A stretch of DNA of 64,000 nucleotides, from positions 3,171,087 to 3,235,086 of the forward strand of contig NC_057013.1 of NCBI RefSeq assembly GCF_000002595.2, in the 5' to 3' direction. The position numbers were made by a program, and so were the translations under genes. Source of the stretch: Chlamydomonas reinhardtii (Eukaryota; Chlorophyta; Chlorophyceae; Chlamydomonadales; Chlamydomonadaceae). Numbering within the stretch: the first letter of the stretch is position 1; each line of letters begins with the position of its first letter. Positions 35,201-52,100 of this stretch are shown piece by piece. A model generated the notes under the pieces. That model saw only the letters and a list, made by a program, of their open reading frames with translations. It searched no databases and had not been told where the DNA came from.

Positions 35201-36785
35201 ATGGTCGCGCGGGAAAGACCCACCTGGCGGGCCGTGCACCAGAGCAAGGTCCTTGGCAGACAGCGCCAACGTGACCGCCTGCCGCTGCGAATCGTCCAGG
35301 CCGGTGTTGAGTGGCTTCCACTCGGGCGCCTCCGCGGCAAACTGCGGCTCGCGGCGGCCCCACACCACGTCCAACAGCGCGCCGCCCGGCAGCAGCCGCC
35401 CGTCGGGCGTGGCGGCGGTGCCGCTGCGCGCCTTGAGCAGCGAGTCCAGTGTGCCACGCAGCCGCTGGTACGTCACCTCGTTGGCCAGTTTCTCTAGCCG
35501 CAGCGGCTGGTCGAGGCCCTCTTCCGGCGCCTCGTCCACCGCGACGGTGATGGAGTTCTCGCGGATGCGGTAGATGACGCCGCTGACGACCGCGGGCCCG
35601 TCAGCGGGGCCGCGGCTGGGGCGCAGCGCCACGACGTCGTGCGGGCCGAACTTGTGTGGTGGCAGCTCAGCGGCCGGGCCGCCCGCGCCGTAGCCCTTGT
35701 TTGACACCAGGGTGAGCAGCGTGCGGCCCAGCAGGCCGCCCTCCATGTCGTCCACGCGCAGATTCAGTAGCGTGCGGCCGCGGGCCTGAGGGCGGCGATG
35801 GGACAGGGCGGGGCGGCGGAAGGAAAGGGTAAGAGACTGAGGGTGCATACGGTATTGCACGCGTCGGGAATGCGTGGTATGTGGCATGCAACCCAGAGGC
35901 ACCAAGGCGGATTGCTTCCTTCAGTATCACCGCCTGGGATGAAGCATGGTGGGGACTCTCAACACCCCACCTCACCTGTGCAGTTTCAGGGGAGCACATT
36001 GAGGTCTCCTCCGTGGCCTGCGCCACTTCAGCTGCCCGCTCCATCTCGATCAGCTTGCGGCTAAGCTCGACGAAAGCCTCCACCGAGGTGGGGTCGCCGC
36101 CGCCACCAGCACCACCGCTAGGGCCCGCTCCCGAGCCCTTGCGGTCATAGGAAGTGCTTGGCAGCCGGTCACGGGCGTCGAGGCCCAGGTGCTCCAGCAG
36201 CGCCGCCACGATGTCGGCGTCGGACGTGGCATTTGCCGGCACGCTGACCTGCGGAAAGGTTTGAGAGCAGAGGTCAGCAGGATTGTGCCGAACGTATGGG
36301 ACACATCATTACAACTCGTGGAAGACCGGCCGGCCCAAGGCTGCGCACGCACCTTGCGAGCGCCTTGCAGCCCAACGACAATTTGGCGGGCAGCTCCTTC
36401 GCCTTCGCTTGCATGGTACAAGCCAGCCGCACCAGCAACTTCGTGAATGAAAGCGCGTTGACGTGCACTCAGGGAGGACGGGAAGACGACCTGGCGGAGG
36501 TAAAAGCAGAACAAGTAGATCTGTAAGCCACGAGTATAAGCGTGTACAGCGAGCACATATGCATTGCAGCTAATTGATAATACAATGCTGCAAACAAGCC
36601 GGCACAAGCGAAAGCGCAAGAGCTTACCAATGCCGGCGCCGCCCCGTTCCCGGGCCCGGCGCCCGAAGCGGGCTTCTGCGGGAGCCGCAGGCCGACATGT
36701 CGAAGTCAGCAGGACAGTCGCTCCACCAGAGGCAGCTCCTAGCCCTCCTGCCGCCCGCTACCTGCTGCCCAGACTTGGGTGCCAT
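32260..36785 (-). CDS. IGHMBP2/SMUBP-2-like superfamily 1 helicase with N-terminal R3H domain
   Basis: UPF1-like 5'-3' DNA/RNA helicase. Exons in coding order: 36785-36762, 36675-36628, 36490-36353, 36248-35976, 35785-35224, 34721-34630, 34475-33969, 33698-33177, 32571-32260; total 825 residues. Residues ~25-70 form an R3H domain (RAFIH gives R-x3-H, then [13 protein letters not shown]). The helicase core follows: motif I GPPGTGKTT (split by an intron), motif II VVDEAAQ, motif [11 protein letters not shown], motif IV QYRMN, motif [13 protein letters not shown], motif [12 protein letters not shown] Lys/Ala-rich insert lies after motif IV. In human IGHMBP2 the R3H domain lies after the helicase; here it is first, and no AN1 zinc finger follows. 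The first two exons are tiny (24 and 48 bases) and set by splice phase. Role in translation or nucleic-acid processing is inferred. Confidence 0.9.
32839..32916. repeat. 78-bp direct repeat, copy 1 (in helicase intron 8)
   Basis: AT-rich unit starting GCGACATCAGGATTAAAAAG. A second copy with one visible mismatch starts 149 bases downstream. Both lie in the intron spanning 32572-33176. Confidence 0.9.
32988..33065. repeat. 78-bp direct repeat, copy 2 (in helicase intron 8)
   Basis: Second copy of the unit at 32839-32916; the 71 bases between the copies are unrelated to it. Confidence 0.9.
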
Positions 36786-39401
36786 GCCGGCGCGAGGGGC
36801 AAAGCCCGCTCCAGCTCAGTAAGACGATAAATGAGGCATCAACAATGATACAAACTTTTGTATGTACTTGCGCAGGTGAAGACTTAATGTAGGGGCCTGC
36901 ACTCCAATGAAGTCCAGCACATGTCGCCCCATTCGGCAAACCGCATGCAGGCAGGAGTGCATGGAGGCACATGCGCCCCGCAGCCTCCCTGCACCGCAAC
37001 CCCACGCATGCCCGTTGAAAGGATCTGCACATGGCCCCCGCATCATGTCTAAACACCTACCGCTACGCAGTACTCCGGCTTGCCCCTCCCCCCTCAGGGC
37101 GCTCCATGCCGTGTGCCCCGGAATGCGGTGTGGGGATGGGGTGGGGTGGGATGGACTGGCGGATGGTGGAAGTATCATATAGGTCTGCTGGGGGTTGCGA
37201 GCAGCCATACTACCGGTCATGATATTGCCTTCGGTAGCTCAGGGCGCCGCGGGCTGGGGGTGGGTAAGTGAGCGGGGATGGGGGCTCGGACTCAGCGGGG
37301 GCACGGACTCAGGGCGTGGAAGCCAGCGAGAAGCGGGCGAGAGTAACGCCGATGTGCCGGGTGATGTGCGAGCAGAATACAGAACGCGGCATTCGTCATT
37401 ACGGGGAAACTAAAACAGATAGCGCCAACCTTTTGCGCCTCGCGCTTTCACGCGCAATTTCCGGGATCCTCCAACGCGTCGATTCCTCCGTCTTGCGTCC
37501 TTCCATGCCGGGAGCCTTGATTATCGATACAATTTGTGATATATTGTATGTTGCGCTGGAGCTCTAATGCAAACGCTGCGCTTGTGCGTTTACCCCGCTC
37601 TGGCATAGGGCTTGCGTTTTCATAATGTTACGCTTTGCAATACATACATAGACAGGCGCATTATTTGCACGACAAATTTCGCTGCGCTCGGGTTTCAAGG
37701 TTATAACTCAAGTCAAAACTGGAATAACCGGGAGGGCCCCGCTGCGGGAACTCGATGCGACCGCAATGGCTATTGCCCCTCCCCCTTCGGGGGAAGGGGC
37801 ACAAGCCAACGAAGGTCTGAATATGTGCAGAATTCGTTGGGCACATGATAGTGAAGTACCGCCGGGCGGGCCCGCATGTGCGTGCGTGTGTGTATGGGGG
37901 ACTAGCGTGGGGGACTAGGTGCCATTCCTGCGCGACACGTTATGAGAACGCGCGGCAGGGGGGGGGTAGTTTCGACTGGGAAAGGCCCCATGTTCTAAAA
38001 CGAAAGAGCTTGACGAGAGGACTCCAAATCCACTTTCAGAGTTTCAATCAGGGTAGTAATTGCAAAGTTATGGGCCCGCAAAGTTCAGGGTCGGTCGTCG
38101 GGTTCGGGGGTCCCCAAGGTTTCGTCACGCGGATGTGGGTGGGACTGCCAGATTTCGTCTCCGCGCCCTAAACGCCCCTCTAAACGCTCCGCCCATTAGC
38201 ACAAGTACTAGCACACATTAGCATGCACATACTAAAGCATTTGCAGAACGTTTGGCCTCTGGAAAGCGGCCGCATGTCCGTCCACATAGGCATGGTAGTA
38301 GCGTAGAGCCCCACTCGAGCGTCTCTCACTGGTGTCATGGAGACTATGCGATCTGATGCTAACGTGTAACGGCCAAGGCTTCGTGTGGGTCATGGCGACA
38401 AGGCTGCCGCCGGCCATCGAACGTGACATGAATCCCGGGATTCTTCACATGATCCCGGGAGAAAGTCGACCAATCTCTTCCGGCACACAATCCCAAACAT
38501 CATATGTACAGCGCAATTGTAAGCTTAAGCGCACGCCCCGGTAGTCTGACAGAAGGGTCGGTGGTCGGCCATGGACACATGGACATGTGTGGCATGGCTG
38601 CCAGTCAAGTTGTGCCTCCAGCTGAACCGGAGGTATACAAATGTAGAGCTCGCCGAGAGCAGTCGATTGACACCGACCTGGCTAAAAACCAAAGGGTTTT
38701 GAGGGGGTTTTGAGGGGTTGCATGGTGGTGGGGGTCGGTCGGTCGGTCCGGAGGGGGGGTCGGGAGGTTTTGGGACATGGGGTCTGGAGGTTTAGTTCGT
38801 ACCCCCCCCCCCTGAGAACGGCGCACGTCACAGCGATGGATTTGCCGTCAACTGCTGCTCCAGTCAAAAGGTTAGCATGAAAAAGGAAAGAAGGCGGCGG
38901 CATACACTGTAGAGTCAGCTTAGGCGCCGCACTGCCACTCGCGCGCAAAGGGGGTGGCACACTGGCACGCAGCGAAAGGCCGCATGCAAATGCACCAGGT
39001 GCTGTTTCAAGAACCACCGCGGTTAAAGGGCTGACAGCCACCGGACAAGGCATCGTCAGTCCCGCGCAAAGTACACTGAAGCACTGGCCTCGTCTGGCGC
39101 TTCGTGGCCTGGGTGAGCTGCACGACAGCTGTGTGCCAGGCCGGGCACTCGCGCGCCGCCCTATCCGTGCCGCCGCAGGACAACCGGAGCCCGCAAGGCC
39201 CCTCCACCGAGCGCAGATTCATCCCCATGGCGTCCATCATCTCAGGCAGGCGGCGCATAGGAAGCAGGAGCCCAGAGGCGGCGCCAGGGTCCCCCCGTGA
39301 GCGGTGCCCAGCCAGGCTTGCGGGTGTGCATTGTGGCATGAACCGGAGACAACAGACGTCGTCAGGTGAGCTGGTAGCAGGGGTCGTATCTTGTTTTCGG
39401 G
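36786..39401. other. Long region with no supported gene; local AT-richer and G-rich patches
   Basis: Upstream of the helicase gene. It includes an AT-richer stretch (about 37380-37700), a strong GC hairpin (37775-37800), and a G-rich strand (38690-38790) with runs such as TTTTGAGGGGG followed by a C-run near 38805. No convincing exon series or RNA gene found. Confidence 0.45.
37775..37800. other. GC-rich hairpin with TTC(G) loop
   Basis: The two halves GCCCCTCCCCC and GGGGGAAGGGGC pair almost completely around a TTC loop. This type of small GC palindrome is common in volvocine organelle DNA. The surrounding ~250 bases are less GC-rich than the neighbourhood. Confidence 0.6.
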
Positions 39402-39600
39402 GTGATGTCTAGCTCCAGACAAAAACGGCCGGGTAGCCGCCATCTTTTGTCTGGGCACATGGCGGTTTGGGGGCTTCTCCATAGGAATTCGGACAAAACC
39501 GGCCCCAAACGGGCCAACAAAGTCTCGCCCCAGACATTAGCCCCTGGAAGGAATGTCTAGGAAACGGCTAAAATGGCCGATTAATGTCTGGAGACATTAA
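39402..39600. mobile_element. Possible MITE-like element with inverted ATGTCTGG motifs
   Basis: About 200 bases with at least seven copies of ATGTCT(A/G)G or its complement in both orientations (39404, 39415, 39449, 39531, 39553, 39584, 39591). The right end is the perfect palindrome TAATGTCTGGAGACATTA; the left end is TGTCTAGCTCCAGACA. No coding capacity. No target duplication could be fixed. Confidence 0.35.
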
Positions 39601-39769
39601 GATAGGAGCCCTGGCTGGTAGAGCCCTGCAGCCTAGCGGCCGCAAGGGTTGCAAATGAGGGCTATAGACAGCCTGGCTGACGTACGCACCTCACGCCCTC
39701 ACCCCTCCAGGCGGCCCTCTCTGGCTCACCCCACCTCACCTCAGCCGCGGACCCCGCGCATGACAGGCC

Positions 39770-40518
39770 GTGGCCCTAAGGCCGGCTGCTCCCGACAGGT
39801 GCTTGGAGGCCCTGGTTTGCAGTGGAAGCTCTGCGCCGTGCCTGCCCTACTCGCTGTACCAGGCCACACTAGCTGGGAGGCAGGTACCCGGAACGCTAGC
39901 GCCAGCACACCACTCGGCCTCCCACAAGCTCGTACCCGCGTTGGGCTTCTGTCGTATGGGCACGGGCGTGCCGTTGTCGTGCCGGGCGCCCGAAGCAGTG
40001 GAGCGGGACTCTAGCGCTCGCTCAGCAAGGCCTGTCGAGCCTTGCTGGTACCGTCGTTTCCAACAGCGTTGGTGTGGAGATAGGTTAGGGCCTAGCCTCC
40101 GGAGCGAAGCGACCTTAGGGGGGCTGTCACGACGATGACCCGCTGCCGGTGCCTCCGCAGCGCGTGGAGTATCCAGGCAAGGGCTGGCCTCGCTACGCAG
40201 CCGCGCCACGGCCGCCACAGCCGCCGGTTGTAGCGGTCACCACGCTGGCGCAGGCGGGCATACATGCGTGCGCTATTGCCGCCCTGCGCCACCGTCTTTT
40301 GCCCTGCGGCCCCCAGCCCAGCGCTTCCGCCCGCAGCCAGCCAGCCTTGGGCAGCCTCGTCCCGGATGCAGTTTGCGTGCCTATATGCCACTCTGCTGCC
40401 CAGCTCTCGCACTCAGGTGCCGGAGCCTGGCGAGCTGCTGCTTGACGAGGACGTTGTGCAGCCCCTGCGCACGGCTGCTCTTTCGTTACTTGATCTGGCG
40501 AGCAAGGGAGCCGCGTAA
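39770..40518 (+). CDS. Possible small multi-exon gene or gene remnant, unknown product
   Basis: Low-confidence coding signals: exon-like pieces after CCCGACAG (about 39799-39882), after CCTCCGCAG (about 40160-40254), and a terminal exon 40415-40518 after CTCGCACTCAG that encodes VPEPGELLLDEDVVQPLRTA and ends ASKGAA stop. Codon use in the last exon looks like real coding sequence. The joins are not all canonical (the donor after 40254 is weak), and no family is recognised. It may be the end of a gene whose 5' part lies further left, or a decayed gene. Confidence 0.25.
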
Positions 40519-45375
<4,857 letters not shown>

Positions 45376-46995
45376 GGGGGCCTTGCTGCTGGCGCGGAAG
45401 CGGGCGTGTGGGCATGTGCAGATCACCGGTGTAGGTTTGGGACAGACGGGAGGCAATGGCAGCTCGTGGGTAGAGCGAAATGAAGGCTAGGTTGTATGGG
45501 GTTGCAGCGATGCGGTGTGGTGTACAGGGATGAGCAATGGAGCCAGGCGGAGGGTCTGAAGGGCATGCGATCTGAGCGGTGCCGTATCCTATTCAGAACA
45601 TGACCAGCGGCAAGCGGGGCTCTAGGAGAGGAATCTGGGTTGACGAGCAGTCGCGAAGGAGCGTGCGGATCAGGGGTGGGGACCCTCTTGGTCGGTGTTG
45701 CCCCGTCATTGGATTGTCGTACCCGTATCAGCGACGTGCACAGCGTGTGGGTGCACAAGTGTGTGGGCGGCTGGTTGCACAAGCGGATGGCGCGGGCAGA
45801 CCCATGCGTGGGCTTGTGGGCAGGTTGCACTGGTGGTTGCAGGTAGCTTAATGCATGCCACCGGAGCGTCAAGTGCCGCCCCGTTTAAGGATATGGAATG
45901 CCGTTACGGAATTGCAATAGGGCGTCAAGGGAGGCACGGACCAACACGTGCAGTAACGTGTTTGGTGCGTCCAGGGAGGGAGGCCCCTGCAGCCAGGCTC
46001 CAGAGTCCGAGGGTTGTCTTCCCTGCGTCCAGGTGTGTCGGGACTCAAGCCGTCGGCACACCGCCATGGGCTGAGTGCAACCAGGGGAGCCGCCCTAAAT
46101 GCCTCCCTAAATGCAACCGGGCCAGCTGGCTCGAAGGAAATATGGAGACTGGGGAGCCAGGGGGTGGGCCTGTGGGGGGCGGACCAGGCGTATGGTGATG
46201 TGCCTAGCCATATGTGAGACAGACATATTACATCTTGGCTGTGTGAAGATGAGCGCTTGGGACACATGCTTTCCAGATCCAGCCGCGCCGGGTGACAGGC
46301 ATTGAGGCATTGCAATGATGCAGCTCAAAAGTATTTTTACAAATCAAAGTATTTTATCTTTTCTTCGCCAGGCGAATTGCCCATAATTCCCTGTCAAGGC
46401 CTGCGAGCAGCACCGCAGGCAGAACTGTGGGCTTAAGGCACAATATTTAGCCCTGAATATGGATTTAGGCGTGGGAACGAGCAGTGGCGGCTTACAGGTA
46501 GACTTTGCACACGCGACTTCGCTAGCTGTCGCGGTCTTGTCCTAACAGCCACGTTCGCTTGGCGCAATTAGGAAGACGACGTGGCGCTCGCTAAGCTTCT
46601 CCAAGAACAAGAGCGCGCGCTTTACATTCTGGGTCGAGGCGGAAGGTAGGACATTCGATGCTATCGACTGCAAACTCCTTCACTGACTCCAGGACATAAC
46701 GGAACAAATTGCCGGGTTATGTCGTTATATACCTTCGTCAATTAATTGTCAGCGCCTACACTCGCCACGGTTGCCTACACCTCCATACCGTGGGTACGCC
46801 CATACACAGCGCCCACACATCGCCGCAAGCACCCACAGGACCATCGCCCATAGCTGCCGATGCCCCTCGTATGAGCGAAACCACGCAACTTAAGACGGGA
46901 GCTGGCTGCCACACGCTCCTGCAAGGTTCCTACTGAATCCGGGCGCTCCAGCCGAAGCATGCGTAATAAGTAGCCGCGCGCGTTTGGGGTTGCAG
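45376..46995. other. Intergenic region between RUVBL2 and the BIG BROTHER-like gene
   Basis: About 1.6 kb. It should contain the promoter and the first exon(s) of the RING gene that I could not fix. A candidate start (ATG 46871, donor after 46926) is in the wrong phase for the next exon. No other gene seen. Confidence 0.4.
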
Positions 46996-48292
46996 GGAGG
47001 AAACAGCACACGAGGATCTGACCGATGAAGAGCTCGCGCGGCGGCTGCAGGAAGAGGCAAGTCTTGGGGTTACCGGGAGTAAATGTGCTTAGCTCGATAC
47101 CTTGGGCTTCCGTTTGTACCTGCAACCAGGGTGCATCGACACAGCAGTACGGTGGGTTAGGGCTTCCTATGGTCGGCATCACGGTCAGGATGCCGGGAAG
47201 CATCAGTTGACCTCAGTCCCACCGCTGGCGGGCCCTGCCTGTGCATGATGTGGACACACGTACAGGAGGACCAGGCCACCTACCAAGCCATGGCTGGCTA
47301 TGGGAGCTACGGTGAGGCGTGTGTGGTGTGCAGACACAGACTGGTTTGCTGCGACAACATTCTCCGTGTTTTAGGTGAAGCCTGCACCCGTGTGGTGCAT
47401 GTGATCATGCCACGTAGCCCCGAGCAATGCGCGCCTGTGTACGGGTTCGCCAGGTCATTCAGACTCAGGCGATATGTGGCACAAAATGGCAGGCCTGGAC
47501 GAGGTCCTGCACGAGGGCGAAGGCACAGGCACGGGCTCTGAGCCGGAGCAGAGCGCCATGGAGCTAACCTATGGTGCGTGCGTGGCCAGTTCCCCAGCTC
47601 TTCGCTTGTCAGTTGTGCAGCTCCAACTGTGTTACTTGTACACTGTCCACATGCTCTGTGCCACCATGTGGCGCCGTTTGCATTTAGCTTCTTAGGGCAT
47701 CGCCAATCATGTCACTACCACCCTCTTGCCATTCTACTCACGTATGCAGAGGACATGCTGGCCCTTGGAGACCTGGCTGGCAAGGTGGGCGAGGGGTGCA
47801 TTGCAACTCGCGCTGACAATTGCCACACGTGGGGCATAACTGCAAGGCCTGATCAGGGCATGGGTGGGCGGCTGGGAGCTCCATGAACTTGTTCCTGTTG
47901 CTGGCAGGTCAGCAAGGGCCTGCCGCCAGAGGTGCTAGCGCGCCTGCAAGTGGAGGCCGTGGGCAACCTGCGCAGCAGCGCAGGCGCCATCATTCTGGAC
48001 AGGTGTGGCGGGGCACAAGCACGTGGAATGCGTGGGCAGAGGCAATGGTCGGTTTGCTGGGAGGTGGGGGCGGGACTGCTTGCATACGTACACGCTGGAC
48101 ACTGTAAGTGATTGCTTTGTTGGGCTGCCGGCTGTCTATTTCATCCGCAGGTGCTGCATCTGCCAGGTGGAGTTTGAGGACAGTGACCCTGCCACGACCC
48201 TGCCCTGCCGGCATTGCTACCACAGCGAGTGCGTGCGCCAGTGGCTGCAACAGAGTAAGGCGTGCCCGGTGTGCGGCAAGGAGGTCGAGTGA
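46996..48292 (+). CDS. BIG BROTHER-like RING-H2 E3 ubiquitin ligase (5' exon unresolved)
   Basis: Recognised exons: 46996-47056, 47266-47311, 47469-47573, 47750-47784, 47908-48002, 48151-48292. The first known exon gives TDEELARRLQEE, an N-terminal motif of the plant BIG BROTHER family. LTYEDMLALGDLAGKVSKGLP matches the conserved MTYEELLELGEAVG region before the RING. The RING-H2 is CCICQVEFEDSD, CRHCYHSECVRQW, CPVC, at the extreme C-terminus. Family members are E3 ligases that limit organ growth in plants; the algal role is unknown. The intron after 47056 uses a GC donor (GAG|GCAAGT), supported by exact phase-0 joining to the next exon. The first exon in this model needs two bases from an upstream exon, so the start lies further left. 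Confidence 0.8.
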
Positions 48293-49164
48293 GTGTTAGG
48301 AAGCCGGCGGTCCCACTCTTGGGGCCCTGCAGCTGGCCATAGTCCACAGCGACAAGGCGAGGAATTGCGCCGGCAATGGAGTACGGTATCGGTATGCGGA
48401 TGCGACTCCTCATATGCATGTCATGTAGCCTGGTGTTGGTGAGGCAGTGAGGCCAGCCTCAAGGGCTGTGCGGTTTGGGCATCCCACATGGATAGCTGCG
48501 CTGAGCGGCCTAAAGATGCGTGGTGGTGGGGTGACCGCGGCGGCCAGGGTTATGGTCCACGGTGCGGCGGGTATGCCGCGAAGGGCCGAGAGAACCCGGA
48601 CTAACCATGGCGGCGTCTCCTCCGCGCTGTGTGAGCTTGCTGGTCGGGTTCGAGGCCTTAATTGGCTGACGTCTAAAATACCATCCCCACTTCGGCCGCA
48701 CGCGTCCTGCACGCGCATGGTCGGCTGGTGCGACGGCGGAGTGGGCGGGCAACTGCGGTCAGTCGAACAACGCGCGAACAACTCAAAGTTCGACAGCCAA
48801 ACCCTAGGGCCCAAGAGTAACGCACTAATGCACACTTGGCATAAAGCATAGGCGCTGAAACATGGTTCACACTTAAATACTTAACTTAGCACTTTCCAAC
48901 GGGGGCGCGAAACCCTAGCGGGTTGTGTCAGGTTGAGTCGTGATTCAACCCGCGCATTATCTAAGTCAACCAGGACGTGCTAAGCGTTCTGCGTTAAGGG
49001 ATGCATATGCTGTCTTACTGTGCGCGCGCGCGGGACGAGACGCATAATCGCATTCCTCCAGTACGTACCATTCGTTTCAGTGAAACCGCACGTAATACTT
49101 GTGCACCCACGCCTTGCGCAAACACACAACCGCAAGCGAGATACGTACGCGTGCACTCATCAAA
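48293..49164. other. Intergenic region upstream of permease B
   Basis: No gene supported. It holds the RING gene 3' UTR and the permease promoter. Confidence 0.4.
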
Positions 49165-52100
49165 ATGGTGGCGGACAACGATCACGTCGAGCCGGCTGAG
49201 TGCTCGACAGCAGCAGGTTGGAAGTCCCGAATGGCTGCACCCTTCCACACCGACCGGTCCGTGAAGGAGTTCTTGGTCGGGACCTATGACATGAAGTACC
49301 TGTGCATGGTAAGATGTGCGCTTCGCATTGTGCGGCCCAAGAGCAAAGAAGCGCTGACATGCATTCACTTTTCGCGCGCGGTTTCGTCGCGCAGCCGTCG
49401 TTCCCATATTTCAAGAAGTCCTCAGGCGTTGCACCACCGAGGTTTTTCGGCAAGGACGATTTCCTAGGTCAGTCTTGCATCTTGGGAGTCCTTCGGTGTT
49501 CGCCCTACCTCAAGTGCTGAATGTCCCGCGCACGTGCGCTGCGTGCCTGGCTCATTCACGTTGTCGTATCTTCACGCACTCATTATGCATGTGCTCGTTT
49601 GCCTGCCAACTCGGGTGCTAGAACCCTAGCGCGCGCTTCGATTTCCGTGCGTTTGTCAGCAGCGCGAGTTTCCCATGTTGCGAGTTGCCAAGTTTCTCCC
49701 CACACGCGCACAGGCCTCATTGTGGCCCTGGTCATGGGCCTGCAGCACGCGCTGGCCATGGTGGGAGGCCTCATCACGCCGCCGCTGCTCATCTCCAACC
49801 TTGGCTTTGGCACACGCCCCGGCACCAGCCCACCCGTGCCCTACTCGTCCGGCAACCCTGCCGAGACCCAGCGCTGTGAGTGTGATTGTTTGAGAGGCCT
49901 GCTGCTGACATTTGCATTGCGGGCCTGTGCATGCTGAAGTTTGCATTGCGGGTAGCGAGCATAGCGGTCCGGGCTTTACCGCGCTTTTACTGTAACCATT
50001 AGAGCTCCTCATGCTACCTGTACACGCACATACAGACCTCGTCCAGGCGTCGCTCATTGTCACGGGCATCATGACCTTTTTCCAAGTGCTTGGCGTGCGC
50101 ATCTGGAAAACCGACTTCCAGTTCGGGGCCGGCATCCTGTCCTGCATGGGCGTGTCCTTCACCACCGTGCCCATCGCCACCTCCGTCATTGGACAGCTCA
50201 TGAAGGAGAAGGGCCACACCTTTGAGGAGGCGTACGGCATGTTCCTCGGCACCATCGTTATGTGCGCTATCATCCCCGTCATCCTGTCCTTCTTCCCCAT
50301 CCGCATCATCAAGAAAATCTTCCCGCCCATCGTGTGCGGCATCACCATCATGATGATTGGCGTGCACCTGATCGGCGCTGGCTTCAAGAACTGGGGCGGT
50401 GGCGCTTTCTGCGCCGACAACTGGCAGCACCCGCCCGCCCCCACGACCTGCTTCCTGCCCGCCAAGTACCCCAACGGCACCAGTTACTTGCAGCAATCGA
50501 CTGTGTGCTGGGTGGGACCCGGCATCAAGTGCGGCGACGCCACCAAGACCGAGGTGTTCCTCCCCTTCGGCTCTCAGGAGTACCTCGGCCTGGGCTTCCT
50601 GGTGTTCGTGTGAGTGGAGTGGGCTCATGGGCTGGCCCGGCGGGTGCAGTCAGGGCGGCACGCACGGCACGGGAGGTAGAAGCAAGGGCGTTGGACAGAC
50701 CGGGTTCAGACTTCAAACTCCTGCCCCTCACGCGCCTTGCATGCTCACCGGCACCGTCTTCATTTGCGTGACCCGCCACCTACCGCATTCACAGCACCAT
50801 CATCTTCTTGGAGATCTTCGGCAGCCCCTTCATGCGCAACGCCTCTGTCATTCTGGCGCTGCTGTTCGGCTACCTCATCGCCGCTGTCACCACCTACCAG
50901 GGCAAGAAGTACGTGATCACCACCAAAATTGACCAGGCGCCCGGCATCACCTTCCTGTGGACCACCACCTTCCCGCTAGGTGCGTGAACGTGATACGGTA
51001 TGCGGAGTAGGTGACTTGCGGTGGTGACTTTAAGCGGGGTTGATGGATGTGCGGGATGGAAATGATTGATGTCGCGTGGGATAGACAAGGAGCATGGTGT
51101 GGCACGGTTGGAAGTGTTGGGATTGGTGGGATGGGTCGCAAGCGGCGGCGTGCCCTGACCACCCCGCATGCCCTGCGTGCTTGCCCCCGGCATCACAGGT
51201 TTCTATTCACCTGCCATTATTCCGCTCATGATTGTGTTCATTATCACTTCCATTGAGACCGTGGGCGACACTGCCGCAACGATGGAAGCCTCTCGCATGC
51301 TTGTCAACACCGAGGACGGCACGCGGCGCATTAAGGGCGCGCTCCTGAACGACGGCATCAGCGGCATCTTCTCCGCCCTGGCCACCTCGCTGCCCCTGAC
51401 CACGTTCGCTCAGAACAACGGCGTCATTTCTCTGACCAATGTGGCCGCTCGTCAGGCCGGCTTTGCTGCTGCGTTCTGGCTGTTCCTGCTGGGTGTCCTG
51501 GGTGAGTGACGGGGCCGGGCCTGCATGGCTAGCTTTGGGACACGCGCGCAAGAAAGAGGGCCGCGCATCGTTCTTTTGCATCTGCGTGTCACCCAAAGTT
51601 TGTGGTCTTGTCTTACGAAAGCCACGCCGCTTCTGGCCCCGCAGGCAAGGTGGGCGCCTGGATCACCACCATCCCGGAGTGTGTGCTGGGCGGCATGACC
51701 ACTTGTGAGCGGGGCGGGACAGGGGCATTTGCACAGGACCCAGCGGCTGCAGGGAGGGGCGGCTGCTGACAGCGTGAGTGGGTTTGGACTTTCGAAACGG
51801 AGCGTGCCAAAGCCCAGAGCAGCCTGATATTGTATGTGTCTAAACCTCATGTACCATTTGCCCCGATGCCCCGTACCCGCAGTCCTGTTCGCCAACGTCA
51901 TTGCCTCGGGCATTAAGATTATCATCAACGGTGATCCCCTCACGCGCCGCTCGCGCTTCATCCTGGCGTGCTCATTGGCGCTGGCGTTTGGCGTGGAGCT
52001 GGTCCCGCAGTGGGCCACGCTCAACCTGTGGCCCGTCACGCCCGGCATGTCGCCCGGCCTGCGCGGCCTGCGTGACGCCATCATCCTGGTCATCTCCACC

